64,000 nucleotides of DNA from Albibacterium profundi (GTDB lineage Bacteria > Bacteroidota > Bacteroidia > Sphingobacteriales > Sphingobacteriaceae). The translations under genes and the position numbers were made by a program. Of the stretch, positions 17,655 to 26,472 are shown piece after piece. The number at the start of each line of letters is the position of its first letter. Positions within the stretch are counted from its first letter, which is position 1. Under the pieces are notes generated by a model that was given only the letters and a program-made list of their open reading frames with translations, had not been told where the DNA came from and searched no databases. The stretch lies in contig NZ_JBBVGT010000003.1 in the NCBI RefSeq assembly GCF_042159835.1, forward strand, positions 124,001-188,000, in the 5' to 3' direction.

Positions 17655-19070
17655 TTAATTTTGTTCGTGTTTAACTTCCAGTCCCAATGATTTAGCCTTC
17701 TCAATCATAAACTGCAGGGCCTCTTCTCGATTGTTACCAATTTCACCGTCGAGTATCGCATCCCTAATAGCATTTTTAATAATCCCAACTTTACGTCCCG
17801 GCTTAATATCAAAAAACTTCATAATATCACCACCATGAATAGGCGGCTGCCAATTACGAATCTGGTCACGCTCCTCCACATCCTTAAGTTTTTGTTTTAC
17901 CAGCTGGAAATTCTCTCGATATTTCTTTCGCTTGTATTTATTTTTTGTCGTTACATCTGCATGACACAGCTTCATCAAGTCATCGATATCATCACCGGCT
18001 TCAAACAATAAGCGTCGTACTGCCGAATCCGTAACTATATCCTGAGCCAGCACGATTGGTCTTAGGTGCAAGAGAACTAGCTTTTGCACAAATTTCATTT
18101 TTTCATTTAGCGGCAGCTTTAGTTCAGCAAACAATCTGGGAACCATCCGCGCACCCTTATCTTCATGTCCGTGAAAAGTCCAGCCTAACTGCTCATCAAA
18201 GCGCTTAGTTGCCGGCTTTGCAATATCATGCATAATTGCCGCCCATCGTAGCCAAATATCATCACTGACCTCAGCCACATTGTCTAACACCTCCAGCGTA
18301 TGATAGAAATTATCTTTATGGCTTTTGCCACGGATTGTTTCTACTCCTTGGAGCTTGGCAAAGGCAGGAAAGATAATCTCCAGTAAACCACTGTCAGACA
18401 GGAGATTAAATCCTGTTGACGGTCGAATTGCAGCGATGATTTTCTGCAGCTCATCCGTAATCCTTTCCTTTGATACAATTTTAATACGGTCTTTGTTTAG
18501 TTTTACCGCATCAAAAACTTTTTCATCTAGATCAAAACGAAGCTGAGTAGCAAAGCGAATGGCACGCATCATACGTAATGGGTCATCTGAAAACGTAAGT
18601 TCCGGATCCAATGGGGTACGTATAACCTGTTTATTTATATCATCTATTCCGTTAAAGGGATCTATCAAAACGCCGTAGTTGTCTTTATTAAGGCCCAAAG
18701 CCATGGCGTTGATCGTGAAGTCACGCCGGTTCTGATCGTCCTCCAGCGTTCCATCCTCTACAATTGGCTTCCTTGAATCACTTCGATATGACTCCTTTCT
18801 AGCACCCACAAATTCAACATCCACATCTTCATATCGAAGCATCGCTGTTCCAAAGCTCTTAAAAACACTCACTTTGACGTCCAGTATGGCACCGGCTTTT
18901 TCAGCGAATTCAACACCACTTCCTATCACCAAGATATCGATGTCATTTTTAAAGCCTCTTTCCATGATCAGGTCACGTACAAAACCTCCAATAACATAGA
19001 TCTCCATGTGGTTCTGGTCGGCTAAATCACCAAGAATCTTGAAAACTGGATGCTGTAAGTGCTCTTTCAT
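17655..19070 (-). CDS. cca: CCA tRNA nucleotidyltransferase with HD domain
   Basis: 471 residues from the ATG at 19070 (MKEHLQHPVFKILGDLADQ); an in-frame TTG 39 bases upstream is possible but unlikely. The nucleotidyltransferase head shows IGGFVRDLIMERGF and NDIDILVIG with the catalytic DxD, then RRDFTINAMAL and the RNA-binding arm DDPLRMMRAIRFATQL. A C-terminal HD domain carries HTLEVLDN, IMHDIAKP and the FHGHEDKGARM segment. It builds or repairs the 3' CCA of tRNAs, a needed step because four of the five tRNAs in this window lack an encoded CCA. Confidence 0.93.
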   Translation of the reverse strand: MKEHLQHPVFKILGDLADQNHMEIYVIGGFVRDLIMERGFKNDIDILVIGSGVEFAEKAGAILDVKVSVFKSFGTAMLRYEDVDVEFVGARKESYRSDSRKPIVEDGTLEDDQNRRDFTINAMALGLNKDNYGVLIDPFNGIDDINKQVIRTPLDPELTFSDDPLRMMRAIRFATQLRFDLDEKVFDAVKLNKDRIKIVSKERITDELQKIIAAIRPSTGFNLLSDSGLLEIIFPAFAKLQGVETIRGKSHKDNFYHTLEVLDNVAEVSDDIWLRWAAIMHDIAKPATKRFDEQLGWTFHGHEDKGARMVPRLFAELKLPLNEKMKFVQKLVLLHLRPIVLAQDIVTDSAVRRLLFEAGDDIDDLMKLCHADVTTKNKYKRKKYRENFQLVKQKLKDVEERDQIRNWQPPIHGGDIMKFFDIKPGRKVGIIKNAIRDAILDGEIGNNREEALQFMIEKAKSLGLEVKHEQN

Positions 19071-19135
19071 TATGTATGGGAAACTAATAGAATCGTATTT
19101 TGCCCGCAAAAATACAAAATAGGAGCCAAACTTAC

Positions 19136-19708
19136 TTATTTTCGTATCAATTCAAATTGGCCAGAGGGCCCAAGTTTAATGATCGTAGATGATTTGCCTT
19201 CCGAATATTCCTCTTGCCCGTGTTGAACTACATAGTCGACTGACGCTATCAGCTCGGCATCGATGTCGGCGAAGGAGGCAGGGCTAGGCTGACCGGAATA
19301 ATTAGCCGATGTAGAAACAATAGGCTTCCGAAAACGTGCTATCAACTGCTTGCAAAAATCATGTTTTACAACCCGAATTCCGATCGTACCATCTCCACTT
19401 ATTAAAGAACCTGCTAAGTTTTTCGCTCCCGAATAAACTATTGTCAACGGTCTATCCGTCACATCCATCAATTCGTAGGCGACGTCGGGAATTTCACGGA
19501 CGTAGCTAGCCAGTTTATTTTCCGTATCTAGTAAAACAATCAGATGTTTTCCCACAATTCTACCTTTTAGCTCGTTTACCTTCTTTACTGCTTCCTCGTT
19601 CGTTGCGTCGCAGCCAATCCCCCAGATGGTGTCAGTAGGGTATAAGATAATGCCTCCGGCGTTTAGCACTTTTAGGGCATTATTAATATCGTCTTTCAAT
19701 GAAATCAT
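19136..19708 (-). CDS. Threonylcarbamoyl-AMP synthase (Sua5/YciO/YrdC/YwlC family)
   Basis: 190 residues, the short single-domain YrdC form. It has the opening GGIILYPTDTIWGIGCDATN, the basic cleft with KGR, and PIVSTSANYSGQPSPASF. This family makes threonylcarbamoyl-AMP from threonine, bicarbonate and ATP for the t6A modification at A37 of ANN-decoding tRNAs. It is 65 bp upstream of cca and 17 bp downstream of a glycosyltransferase gene on the same strand. Whether it is the main TsaC or a YciO-type paralog cannot be decided without the rest of the genome. Confidence 0.88.
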   Translation of the reverse strand: MISLKDDINNALKVLNAGGIILYPTDTIWGIGCDATNEEAVKKVNELKGRIVGKHLIVLLDTENKLASYVREIPDVAYELMDVTDRPLTIVYSGAKNLAGSLISGDGTIGIRVVKHDFCKQLIARFRKPIVSTSANYSGQPSPASFADIDAELIASVDYVVQHGQEEYSEGKSSTIIKLGPSGQFELIRK

Positions 19709-19725
19709 AAACCATGAATCTACGT

Positions 19726-20820
19726 TTAGGCGAGGACATACTCCTCTACATCAGCCATAATTTTTTCACTATCAAATTTTTGAGAAACATAACGGTAGCC
19801 GCATTCGCCCATTTCTTTCATCAACTGCCTATGTTCCAGTAAAGTCTCAATTTTATTAACGCAGGCATCCACATTATTGTCGATTAGGAAACCCGACTTT
19901 CCGTCGATCACAATCTCCGGGATGCTGCTTAAGTTAAATGCAATAATCGGTTTTCTGCACAAAGCCGCTTCAGCCAAAACATAGCCAAAGCCCTCCCATA
20001 AAGACGGTAAGACAAACACATCACAACTCATCAGCACGTCTTTAACATTGGTTACAAAACCGAGGAAATGCACATGATCTTGAACCTTCCTTCTTCGCGC
20101 CTCCTCTTTTAAATCCTTTTCTAATCGCCCTGAACCACCAATTATAACTTTATGCTTAACCCCCTGTTGTTTTAGCTTCTCCGAAAGCAGAATCAAGAAC
20201 TGCTGATTTTTTTCGTGTTCCAATCGCCCAAGATTACCAATAATTAGTTCATGCTCCTCGGCCTGATTAATCAGATTGTAATCCCGTTCCATGAATTCCT
20301 TTGTGTTTATCGGATTATAGATCACCTTAATTTTCTCTTCCGGGAACAGTTTAGAATTATATTGAAGGATCGTTCGTTTTGTAGCTTGCGAGTTTGCCAA
20401 TACGTCGGTTACCCAATTTTTGAATGTAAAGCGATTCATCAGGCTGTTTCGAATGGGAATCGCGCTTCCTCTGCGATAAATGATCTTCTTCACACCAGCC
20501 AATTTTCCTGCAAAAGCAGCGATTTTCAGGTCGTTCGGTAAATTGATAATTAGCGTATCCAAATTCGCCTGCTTAAAAATTCGTTTGAGACGTTGAACCT
20601 TTATTGGATTTAGAAAACTCGTACCCGTTACTCGTACCAACTCCAGTTGGATCAAATGATGACCCTTCAGTTTGCTGTGTAAGACGCTGTTTTCACTTGC
20701 AAAAAAATACACCCTATAGCCCTTTTGAGCAAAGTAGTCTGCAGCTTCGTAATGCCATTTCTCACCACCTCCCCAAGACATAACCGAGTTAAAAAAACCG
20801 ATGGCACCCTTTTCAATCAT
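19726..20820 (-). CDS. Family 4 glycosyltransferase
   Basis: 364 residues with a GT-B fold. The N-terminal acceptor half starts GFFNSVMSWGGGEKWHYEAA. The C-terminal nucleotide-sugar half shows NLGRLEHEKNQ, IIGGSGRLEKDLKEEA and the EX7E motif in LWEGFGYVLAEAALCRKP. No signal peptide is seen, so it acts on the cytoplasmic side. The sugar and acceptor are unknown; lipopolysaccharide or capsule assembly is the likely setting. It lies 5 bp after the next GT4 gene and 17 bp before the YrdC-family gene, within one operon. Confidence 0.88.
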   Translation of the reverse strand: MIEKGAIGFFNSVMSWGGGEKWHYEAADYFAQKGYRVYFFASENSVLHSKLKGHHLIQLELVRVTGTSFLNPIKVQRLKRIFKQANLDTLIINLPNDLKIAAFAGKLAGVKKIIYRRGSAIPIRNSLMNRFTFKNWVTDVLANSQATKRTILQYNSKLFPEEKIKVIYNPINTKEFMERDYNLINQAEEHELIIGNLGRLEHEKNQQFLILLSEKLKQQGVKHKVIIGGSGRLEKDLKEEARRRKVQDHVHFLGFVTNVKDVLMSCDVFVLPSLWEGFGYVLAEAALCRKPIIAFNLSSIPEIVIDGKSGFLIDNNVDACVNKIETLLEHRQLMKEMGECGYRYVSQKFDSEKIMADVEEYVLA

Positions 20821-20825
20821 CTAAT

Positions 20826-21944
20826 TTAGGTTTTTCCATAAACAGACATGATCTCGTCTGCAATGGTTTCACTTTTGAATTTCTGTACAAACTTATGTCC
20901 TTTGTCTGCTAAATCCAATCTAACATTGTCGTTTTTTAATAATAGATCTATTTTCGATTCCATATCGGCAACATCCAAGGGATTCCGAGCATAAAGTGCA
21001 CCCGGTCCGGCAGCTTCTTTAAAGCAACCTTCTTGGGTCGTTATCACCGGCGTCCTCGAGTAGAGAGCCTCTATAATCGGTATCCCAAAGCCTTCAAAAA
21101 GGGAAGGGTAGACGAACACCGTTGCCAATTGATAGATCATAGCTAGCTCTTCATTGCTTACGCCCTTTAAGAACGTGATTTTAACACCCAACCTTTCTGT
21201 TCGGATATAATCTAATACCTCCGCTGCATACTTGCTTTTCGTCGAGCCCACCACCACCAAATGAGCATCAATATTTTTCATGGCCTTTACCACTGTAAGC
21301 AGGTTCTTACGAGTTTCAACGGTACCCACGCTTAGGATAAATCTTTCCGGCAGGTCGTATTTTTTTGCCACTTTCCATTTCTGCTCATGATCATACTTCT
21401 GCTTAAAAACTGAATCACAGCTTTGGTAAACAACCGTTATCTTCTCTTCCGGTGCTCCCAAAAACTGCATAACGTCGCTTTTGGTTTGTTCGCTGATTGC
21501 AATAATTTGGTCCGCATGTTCGGCGGCAGCCTTAAACTTTTTAAAATAGATATTGCGGTCTATGTACTTAAAGAATTGAGGGAAACGCACAAAAATCAAA
21601 TCGTGAATCGTCACAACGCTTCGGATATTGTGCGCTGCCAGTCCCATCGGGATTTCTCCCGAAAGACCATGAAAGAGCTCTATTCCGTCTCGCTTCAAGT
21701 CGCGGACAATATTCCTCTGCCGCCAAAGGTTATAAAACAAATTATCCAAAGCAGCGACAGGCAATTTTTCAACCACATGCTGCTGCGTTGGATAATATAA
21801 ACCTTTCTTACTCGGTTTCGGATTGTATAAGTAGTATTGATGCTGAGGGAATTCGGTGCTCAGGGTCTTTACAATCTCCCGACTATAGTTTCCAAGTCCG
21901 GTCGAATTATGGAAAATCCGTTTTGCATCAAAACCTATATTCAT
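20826..21944 (-). CDS. Family 4 glycosyltransferase
   Basis: 372 residues. The N terminus NIGFDAKRIFHNSTGLGNYS resembles the mannosyltransferase-like GT4 subgroup. The donor half has LSVGTVETRKNLLTVVKA, FLKGVSNEELAMIYQLA and the EX7E motif SLFEGFGIPIIEALYS. It probably transfers a hexose onto a lipid-linked or LPS glycan at the cytoplasmic membrane; the exact specificity cannot be read. It follows dapD by 20 bp on the same strand. Confidence 0.88.
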   Translation of the reverse strand: MNIGFDAKRIFHNSTGLGNYSREIVKTLSTEFPQHQYYLYNPKPSKKGLYYPTQQHVVEKLPVAALDNLFYNLWRQRNIVRDLKRDGIELFHGLSGEIPMGLAAHNIRSVVTIHDLIFVRFPQFFKYIDRNIYFKKFKAAAEHADQIIAISEQTKSDVMQFLGAPEEKITVVYQSCDSVFKQKYDHEQKWKVAKKYDLPERFILSVGTVETRKNLLTVVKAMKNIDAHLVVVGSTKSKYAAEVLDYIRTERLGVKITFLKGVSNEELAMIYQLATVFVYPSLFEGFGIPIIEALYSRTPVITTQEGCFKEAAGPGALYARNPLDVADMESKIDLLLKNDNVRLDLADKGHKFVQKFKSETIADEIMSVYGKT

Positions 21945-21964
21945 TATCGTTTTACTGAAAGGCT

Positions 21965-22783
21965 TTAAACAGCCACCTGATGATCCCTAAGCGCATCGTT
22001 TAAGGACGTCTTCTTGTCGGTAGACTCCTTACGTGTACCAATGATCAGCGCACAAGGAACCTGGTATGGACCCGCTGGGAACTCTTTTGTATACGATCCC
22101 GGAATAACAACCGAACGTGCTGGCACGCGACCTTTATATTCCTTTGGTTCATCACCGGTTACGTCGATAATTTTTGTGGAAGCTGTTAGAACTACATTCG
22201 CGCCTAATACCGCTTCCGATTCAACATGAACGCCTTCTACTACAATACAACGCGAACCTAAAAAACAGTTATCTTCAATGATCACAGGTGCAGCTTGCAA
22301 TGGCTCCAAAACGCCACCGATACCAACACCGCCGCTTAGGTGCACATTCTTACCAACTTGTGCACAAGATCCTACCGTTGCCCAAGTATCCACCATCGTG
22401 CCTTCATCCACATAAGCGCCTATATTTACATAAGAAGGCATCATTACCACACCCTTACCCAGAAAAGCTCCATAGCGAGCAATACCATGAGGCACAACCC
22501 GTACACCCAGCTCCTTATAATTTGTTTTTAACTTCATTTTGTCATGAAACACAAACGGGCCAACCTCCGTCACCTTCATCTGTCGTAGGGGAAAATACAG
22601 TACCACTGCTTTTTTGATCCATTCGTTCACATGCCAACGGTTTCCTATTGGTTCGGCTACACGCAACTCACCCTTATCCAAATTCATAATTACCGTCTCA
22701 ATCGCTATTTGATAATCTTTGTACTCAAGCAGCTGGCGGTCTTCCCACGCGTCTTCTATCAGTTTTTTGTATTCTGTAGTCAT
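21965..22783 (-). CDS. dapD: 2,3,4,5-tetrahydropyridine-2,6-dicarboxylate N-succinyltransferase
   Basis: 272 residues, typical for DapD. The central left-handed beta-helix of hexapeptide repeats runs through GVVMMPSYVNIGAYVDEGTM and VDTWATVGSCAQVGKNVHL to GGVGIGGVLEPLQAAPVIIE. It succinylates tetrahydrodipicolinate in the succinylase route to diaminopimelate and lysine, and so feeds peptidoglycan. It is the first gene of the minus-strand run that continues with two glycosyltransferases and the tRNA enzymes. A TACTTTCG element (complement of 22802-22809) lies 18 bases before the ATG. Confidence 0.96.
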   Translation of the reverse strand: MTTEYKKLIEDAWEDRQLLEYKDYQIAIETVIMNLDKGELRVAEPIGNRWHVNEWIKKAVVLYFPLRQMKVTEVGPFVFHDKMKLKTNYKELGVRVVPHGIARYGAFLGKGVVMMPSYVNIGAYVDEGTMVDTWATVGSCAQVGKNVHLSGGVGIGGVLEPLQAAPVIIEDNCFLGSRCIVVEGVHVESEAVLGANVVLTASTKIIDVTGDEPKEYKGRVPARSVVIPGSYTKEFPAGPYQVPCALIIGTRKESTDKKTSLNDALRDHQVAV

Positions 22784-22835
22784 TGTAAAATAGTTTAATC
22801 ACGAAAGTATGAATTTTTTATTAATTGAAAATGGC

Positions 22836-22843
22836 TAACTTTG
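22836..22843 (+). promoter_or_regulatory. -7 element of the S4-domain gene, directly before the ATG
   Basis: TAACTTTG matches TAnnTTTG and ends 4 bases before the ATG at 22848. This predicts a leaderless or nearly leaderless transcript. It shares the 64-bp divergent gap with the dapD promoter. Confidence 0.55.
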
Positions 22844-22847
22844 ATAT

Positions 22848-23264
22848 ATGTCGAACGAACCAGAAAAACTAAGGATTGACAAATATTTATGGGCCATCCG
22901 TATCTTCAAAACACGAAGTTTAGCTACCGAAGCTTGTAAAGCCGGGAAGGTGAAATTAAATGGTCAGAACGTTAAACCCTCTTATTTGGTTAAAGAAGGC
23001 GAGACCTATCATATCCAGAAGGGAATTGAAAAAAAGGTCATCAAGGTACTTGGTTTATTAGCCCGTCGCAGTGATGCCAAAACCGCAGTTACCTTTTATG
23101 AGGATCTGACCCCGGTAGAAGAAACCTATAAGTATAAATCGGTGTTTCATGCACCCGTTCTCAAAAGAGACCGTGGCGCCGGCCGCCCTACCAAAAGAGA
23201 CCGTCGCGAAATAGATTCCTTACAAAAGCGATTTAAAAGCGATGATGAAGACTATGAAGACTAA
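22848..23264 (+). CDS. S4-domain RNA-binding protein, Hsp15-like
   Basis: 138 residues. The S4 domain occupies about residues 8-60 (LRIDKYLWAIRIFKTRSLAT, then GKVKLNGQNVKPS). A basic C-terminal extension follows with ARRSDAKTA and a lysine/arginine-rich tail (RDRGAGRPTKRDRR). Hsp15 (HslR) rescues 50S subunits that carry nascent peptidyl-tRNA after stalling. The length and tail agree with that family. The last 4 bp overlap the 3' end of the convergent GT4 gene. Confidence 0.85.
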   Translation: MSNEPEKLRIDKYLWAIRIFKTRSLATEACKAGKVKLNGQNVKPSYLVKEGETYHIQKGIEKKVIKVLGLLARRSDAKTAVTFYEDLTPVEETYKYKSVFHAPVLKRDRGAGRPTKRDRREIDSLQKRFKSDDEDYED

Positions 23265-24454
23265 TCCTGGTTGTTAGCGTTCTCTTGTCTGATCAGTAGA
23301 TCACGATAGCGTTCGCGAAACCTGTCGATAGAGAATTTCGCTTCCACTAACTTATAGCCATTAGCAGCTATGTTCGGTAGCGTAGCCCGGCTCTCGTCAA
23401 TTTCCCGCATTTTGTTAATAAAGCCGTTAACAATCTCATCGACGTCAGAGAAATTGGGAATGATAAAGCCAGTTCTACCTTCTTCGTTCACATCGCGACT
23501 GATTTCACCTACATCGACCGCCACCGGGATCACCCCATGTGCCATGCCTTCTGAAAGTACCATTGGAAAGCCCTCAAATAATGACGTAATAAAAATGAAA
23601 TGTGCTTTTTCATAATAAGCATTCAGCTGCTGCACATCGGTTATTTTGCCAATAATCTCTAGGTTGTCAGGTTTACTATGGCTAAATGAGTCAAAATCAC
23701 CAATCATCTGAAAAGCGAAGGGGAGCTTCAATCTGGAAGCCTCCTGTGCTATTTCAACAAAGATCTCCGGCCTTTTTTCATGGCTATTTCTGCCGACGAA
23801 CAGCACGCGCATTTTTCCTGAGTAGTCCTTCACATCAGGTGCATCATCCGGAATGGAGATACCATTGGGAATCACACAAATCTTGTCAATTTCTGTTAGA
23901 GGCACATCTTTCTTCAAGTAAAATTCCTTCAACTTTTCCTTATGTCCTTCGCCCAGCACAACTCGCCGCGTAAGCATATGCGTAACAGGGGCTGCATAGT
24001 TCTCGATCGATAAAGGAAAACTACTCAGGTCCGTATGAAGCAGGTCTATTTTCACACAATCCGCTTTAAGGTAAGGGAAGAGGTCATAGAAGAATTCAGA
24101 ATTACTTCCAAAAAGCACAGGCTTGTCTATCTTATTGATTTCCGCGGCAAGCTTTTTTGTCATCTTTTTTCGGAAAGATGTTTTCCATCCCCACCTATGC
24201 AGGTTGATCAGCTTAGCTTGTTGACTAAAGTCTTCACGAAGGTCGCTATTGACCGAATGATTGGTTATAAAGCAAGTCAGCTTCCGGTCGCTCACGCTCT
24301 TCATAATATTCAGATGAACGCGCTCTGCGCCTCCCGTTTGGTACTGAGGAAAGAAGAAGAGGATATCAGCGTCTATATGCTTTGTCTTTTTCCGAATCAG
24401 TGGATACAAAAGCAGCGCACGCAGTGTTTCCTTCCATTTGGTGAGCTTTTTCAT
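23261..24454 (-). CDS. Family 4 glycosyltransferase (paralog of 26473-27672)
   Basis: 397 residues. The acceptor half has ILFFFPQYQTGGAERVHLNI and the donor half has VLFVGRNSHEKRPEIFVEIA and SLFEGFPMVLSEGMAHGVIP, a GT4 EX7E motif. It aligns along its whole length with the protein encoded at 26473-27672 (shared elements: FP-YQ-GGAERVH, RNS-EKRPE, EGFPMVL-EGMA-GV-P). It is the last gene of a three-gene minus-strand operon behind two GT2 genes, 6 bp after the nearest. The likely role is assembly of cell-surface glycan; specificity is unknown. Confidence 0.87.
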   Translation of the reverse strand: MKKLTKWKETLRALLLYPLIRKKTKHIDADILFFFPQYQTGGAERVHLNIMKSVSDRKLTCFITNHSVNSDLREDFSQQAKLINLHRWGWKTSFRKKMTKKLAAEINKIDKPVLFGSNSEFFYDLFPYLKADCVKIDLLHTDLSSFPLSIENYAAPVTHMLTRRVVLGEGHKEKLKEFYLKKDVPLTEIDKICVIPNGISIPDDAPDVKDYSGKMRVLFVGRNSHEKRPEIFVEIAQEASRLKLPFAFQMIGDFDSFSHSKPDNLEIIGKITDVQQLNAYYEKAHFIFITSLFEGFPMVLSEGMAHGVIPVAVDVGEISRDVNEEGRTGFIIPNFSDVDEIVNGFINKMREIDESRATLPNIAANGYKLVEAKFSIDRFRERYRDLLIRQENANNQD

Positions 24455-24460
24455 ACTTGT

Positions 24461-25489
24461 TTATTCCATCGTTGTCGTATTACGTGGCAACTCGTCATCT
24501 TGGATAAACCGACGAACGGCATCAATAAGTGGCGTATTATAAGCTGATTCTGGGAACAGTAAGCCCAGTAATATTCGCTGGCGTTGTTTCTTTATTCCCG
24601 TTCGCGTTCTAAATCGGAGATGTGTTAATAATTTTAACCTTAAAAGTAGCAAAGGGTTTTTATACTTATCCGAATACACCTTAACCGCCATGTAATAAAC
24701 ATCAATAACTTCAAAAGACCGGTCGATATTACTGTTCAGCTTTGTCCAATACTCTTTGGTGAGACGCTCGTTGGGTACAAAATGAAATAACTTTAGCTCT
24801 GAAGCGTAATACAAGCGAAAGCCACGCAAAATCAGCCGTAAGCAGTACTCCGTGTCCTCTACAACCAGTATGTTTTTAGTCGAGTAGTCGATTAAAAACG
24901 AAGGGTATTTATCGTATATGCGTAAATAAAGTTCTGTCCGGGAAACCAAGCCCGCGCCCCAGAGATGTTTCCGATAGGTTACATCCCCGTCGCTTCCCTG
25001 TTCTCCAATCGCAAAGCGTTCCGGTTTTTTATTCAACCATACCGGGTCTCGTGGATTGTCAGCCTCAAAAGCTGCTTCCGTACGACTGCCGATAGCACCT
25101 ATTTCCGGGCGACCGTCAATGGATTTAAATGCCTGGGCTACGTAATTGGGATTAAGCCAGTTATCATCATCTACGATAATAAAATAACTAAATTTTGCGT
25201 TTCTTAAGCCTTTGTTTAGTGCATAATATTTGCCGGGTATTGTTTCCGATAGACTGATGAAAGGTACATCGAGTTTCTCGCTCAGAGCCTCCCAGCTTGC
25301 GGTGGCTATCTCACTTGAATTATCAGAAGAGTTGTTGTCAATGAATATAATTTCCCAAGGAATCTCGGGAGGAACTTGCTGCTGGGCCAGCGCTTTAATT
25401 GTCTGCGGTAGTTTGTCGGCACCGTTATAGGTGCATAGAATGACCGATATGCCTGCTTCCAAGGTTTTTATTTCCTGTAGATTAGTCAA
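24461..25489 (-). CDS. Family 2 glycosyltransferase
   Basis: 342 residues. The GT-A domain opens ISVILCTYNGADKLPQTI, with the donor-site FIDNNSSDNS and the metal-binding VDDDNWLNPNYV. The C-terminal 70 residues are basic (LLRLKLLTHLRFRTRTGIKK) and lack a clear membrane span. It is an inverting transferase of unknown sugar specificity that probably acts on a lipid-linked precursor. It sits 5 bp after one glycosyltransferase gene and 6 bp before another, so it is cotranscribed with both. Confidence 0.87.
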   Translation of the reverse strand: MTNLQEIKTLEAGISVILCTYNGADKLPQTIKALAQQQVPPEIPWEIIFIDNNSSDNSSEIATASWEALSEKLDVPFISLSETIPGKYYALNKGLRNAKFSYFIIVDDDNWLNPNYVAQAFKSIDGRPEIGAIGSRTEAAFEADNPRDPVWLNKKPERFAIGEQGSDGDVTYRKHLWGAGLVSRTELYLRIYDKYPSFLIDYSTKNILVVEDTEYCLRLILRGFRLYYASELKLFHFVPNERLTKEYWTKLNSNIDRSFEVIDVYYMAVKVYSDKYKNPLLLLRLKLLTHLRFRTRTGIKKQRQRILLGLLFPESAYNTPLIDAVRRFIQDDELPRNTTTME

Positions 25490-25494
25490 TTCAC

Positions 25495-26289
25495 CTAAGC
25501 AGATTTATAGAAAGCTACTTCACGGAAACCAGGAGAACGGCGCCACATTTTATTTTCGACCGTTTCCTTGTAGATTCGTTCGTTCGGTTTAAAGTTAGCC
25601 CGAGAAGAAAGAGGATGGAAGATATGAAAACCAACGGCTGCCCATTTCAAACGCTTTTTCTTGACACCGGAGTTAATCAGACGCTCTGCGAATTCGTAAT
25701 CTTCCCAGCCCCAACCGGTGAATCCATTGAAATAACCATTAATTCGGACATAGTCATCCAACCAAAAAGCCAGATTACAACCTTTTACATTGTGTGAACT
25801 GCACGGGTCGGTTTTAAACAAGAAAGACAATAAAGGAAATCGGATTGCATTGAATCTAGTCGTCATTCCGCGAGTTAAAAAATTAAAATTCAGTCGCTTA
25901 CTACCTAGTGCTTTTTTCGTCAGCTGCTCACCGATCATCGCCCGACTACCCTGTACAAAGTAGCCTTTTTGCGCCGCCGCCAGATGGTCTTTTATAAAGT
26001 GCTTATGTAAAATGATATCCCCGTCAATCTCAATGATATAGTCGGATGTACAAATCTTCAGTGCTTTATTTAAAATTAACGTTTTCTGAAAACCATTATC
26101 CTCATGCCACACATGCTCCACCGGCAGGCGGCCTTTAAAACTCTTTATCAAATTTGCTGTCCGCAATCCAGAGCCATCGTCCGCAATGATTACCTGATCG
26201 GGTGCGATACTTTGTTTCATCACGCTCAATAGAACTAATTCCAGAGCCTCTGGCCAATTATAGGTCGATATGATTAAACTAACGGTCAT
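25495..26289 (-). CDS. Family 2 glycosyltransferase with galactosyltransferase-type C-terminal motif
   Basis: 264 residues. The GT-A domain has VSLIISTYNWPEALELVLLS, IIADDGSG and EIDGDIILHKHFI with the DxD metal site. A downstream GWGWEDYEFAERL motif matches the C-terminal domain of beta-1,4-galactosyltransferase-like enzymes, which in family members binds the acceptor sugar. It is the first gene of a three-gene operon; 183 bp without a recognisable gene separate it from the GT4 gene upstream. Confidence 0.88.
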   Translation of the reverse strand: MTVSLIISTYNWPEALELVLLSVMKQSIAPDQVIIADDGSGLRTANLIKSFKGRLPVEHVWHEDNGFQKTLILNKALKICTSDYIIEIDGDIILHKHFIKDHLAAAQKGYFVQGSRAMIGEQLTKKALGSKRLNFNFLTRGMTTRFNAIRFPLLSFLFKTDPCSSHNVKGCNLAFWLDDYVRINGYFNGFTGWGWEDYEFAERLINSGVKKKRLKWAAVGFHIFHPLSSRANFKPNERIYKETVENKMWRRSPGFREVAFYKSA

Positions 26290-26472
26290 ATGTCAAAATC
26301 TAGTCGTGCTTTTGTCTCAAAAGTCTGTTTATATACAATAATTTATATACAATAGTCTTGCCTTAGTGCAATAACCTTGCCTCTTTAGGGCATCGTTCTC
26401 ACATTCTACATCAATAAACGGAGAAGCGTTCCATTGTGCTACACTTTTGAATGCAAATACGTATACAATTTG

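Noticed and set aside
24035..24547. 170-codon plus-strand frame over two glycosyltransferase genes
   Set aside because: It is antisense to clear GT4 and GT2 motifs and lacks a domain.
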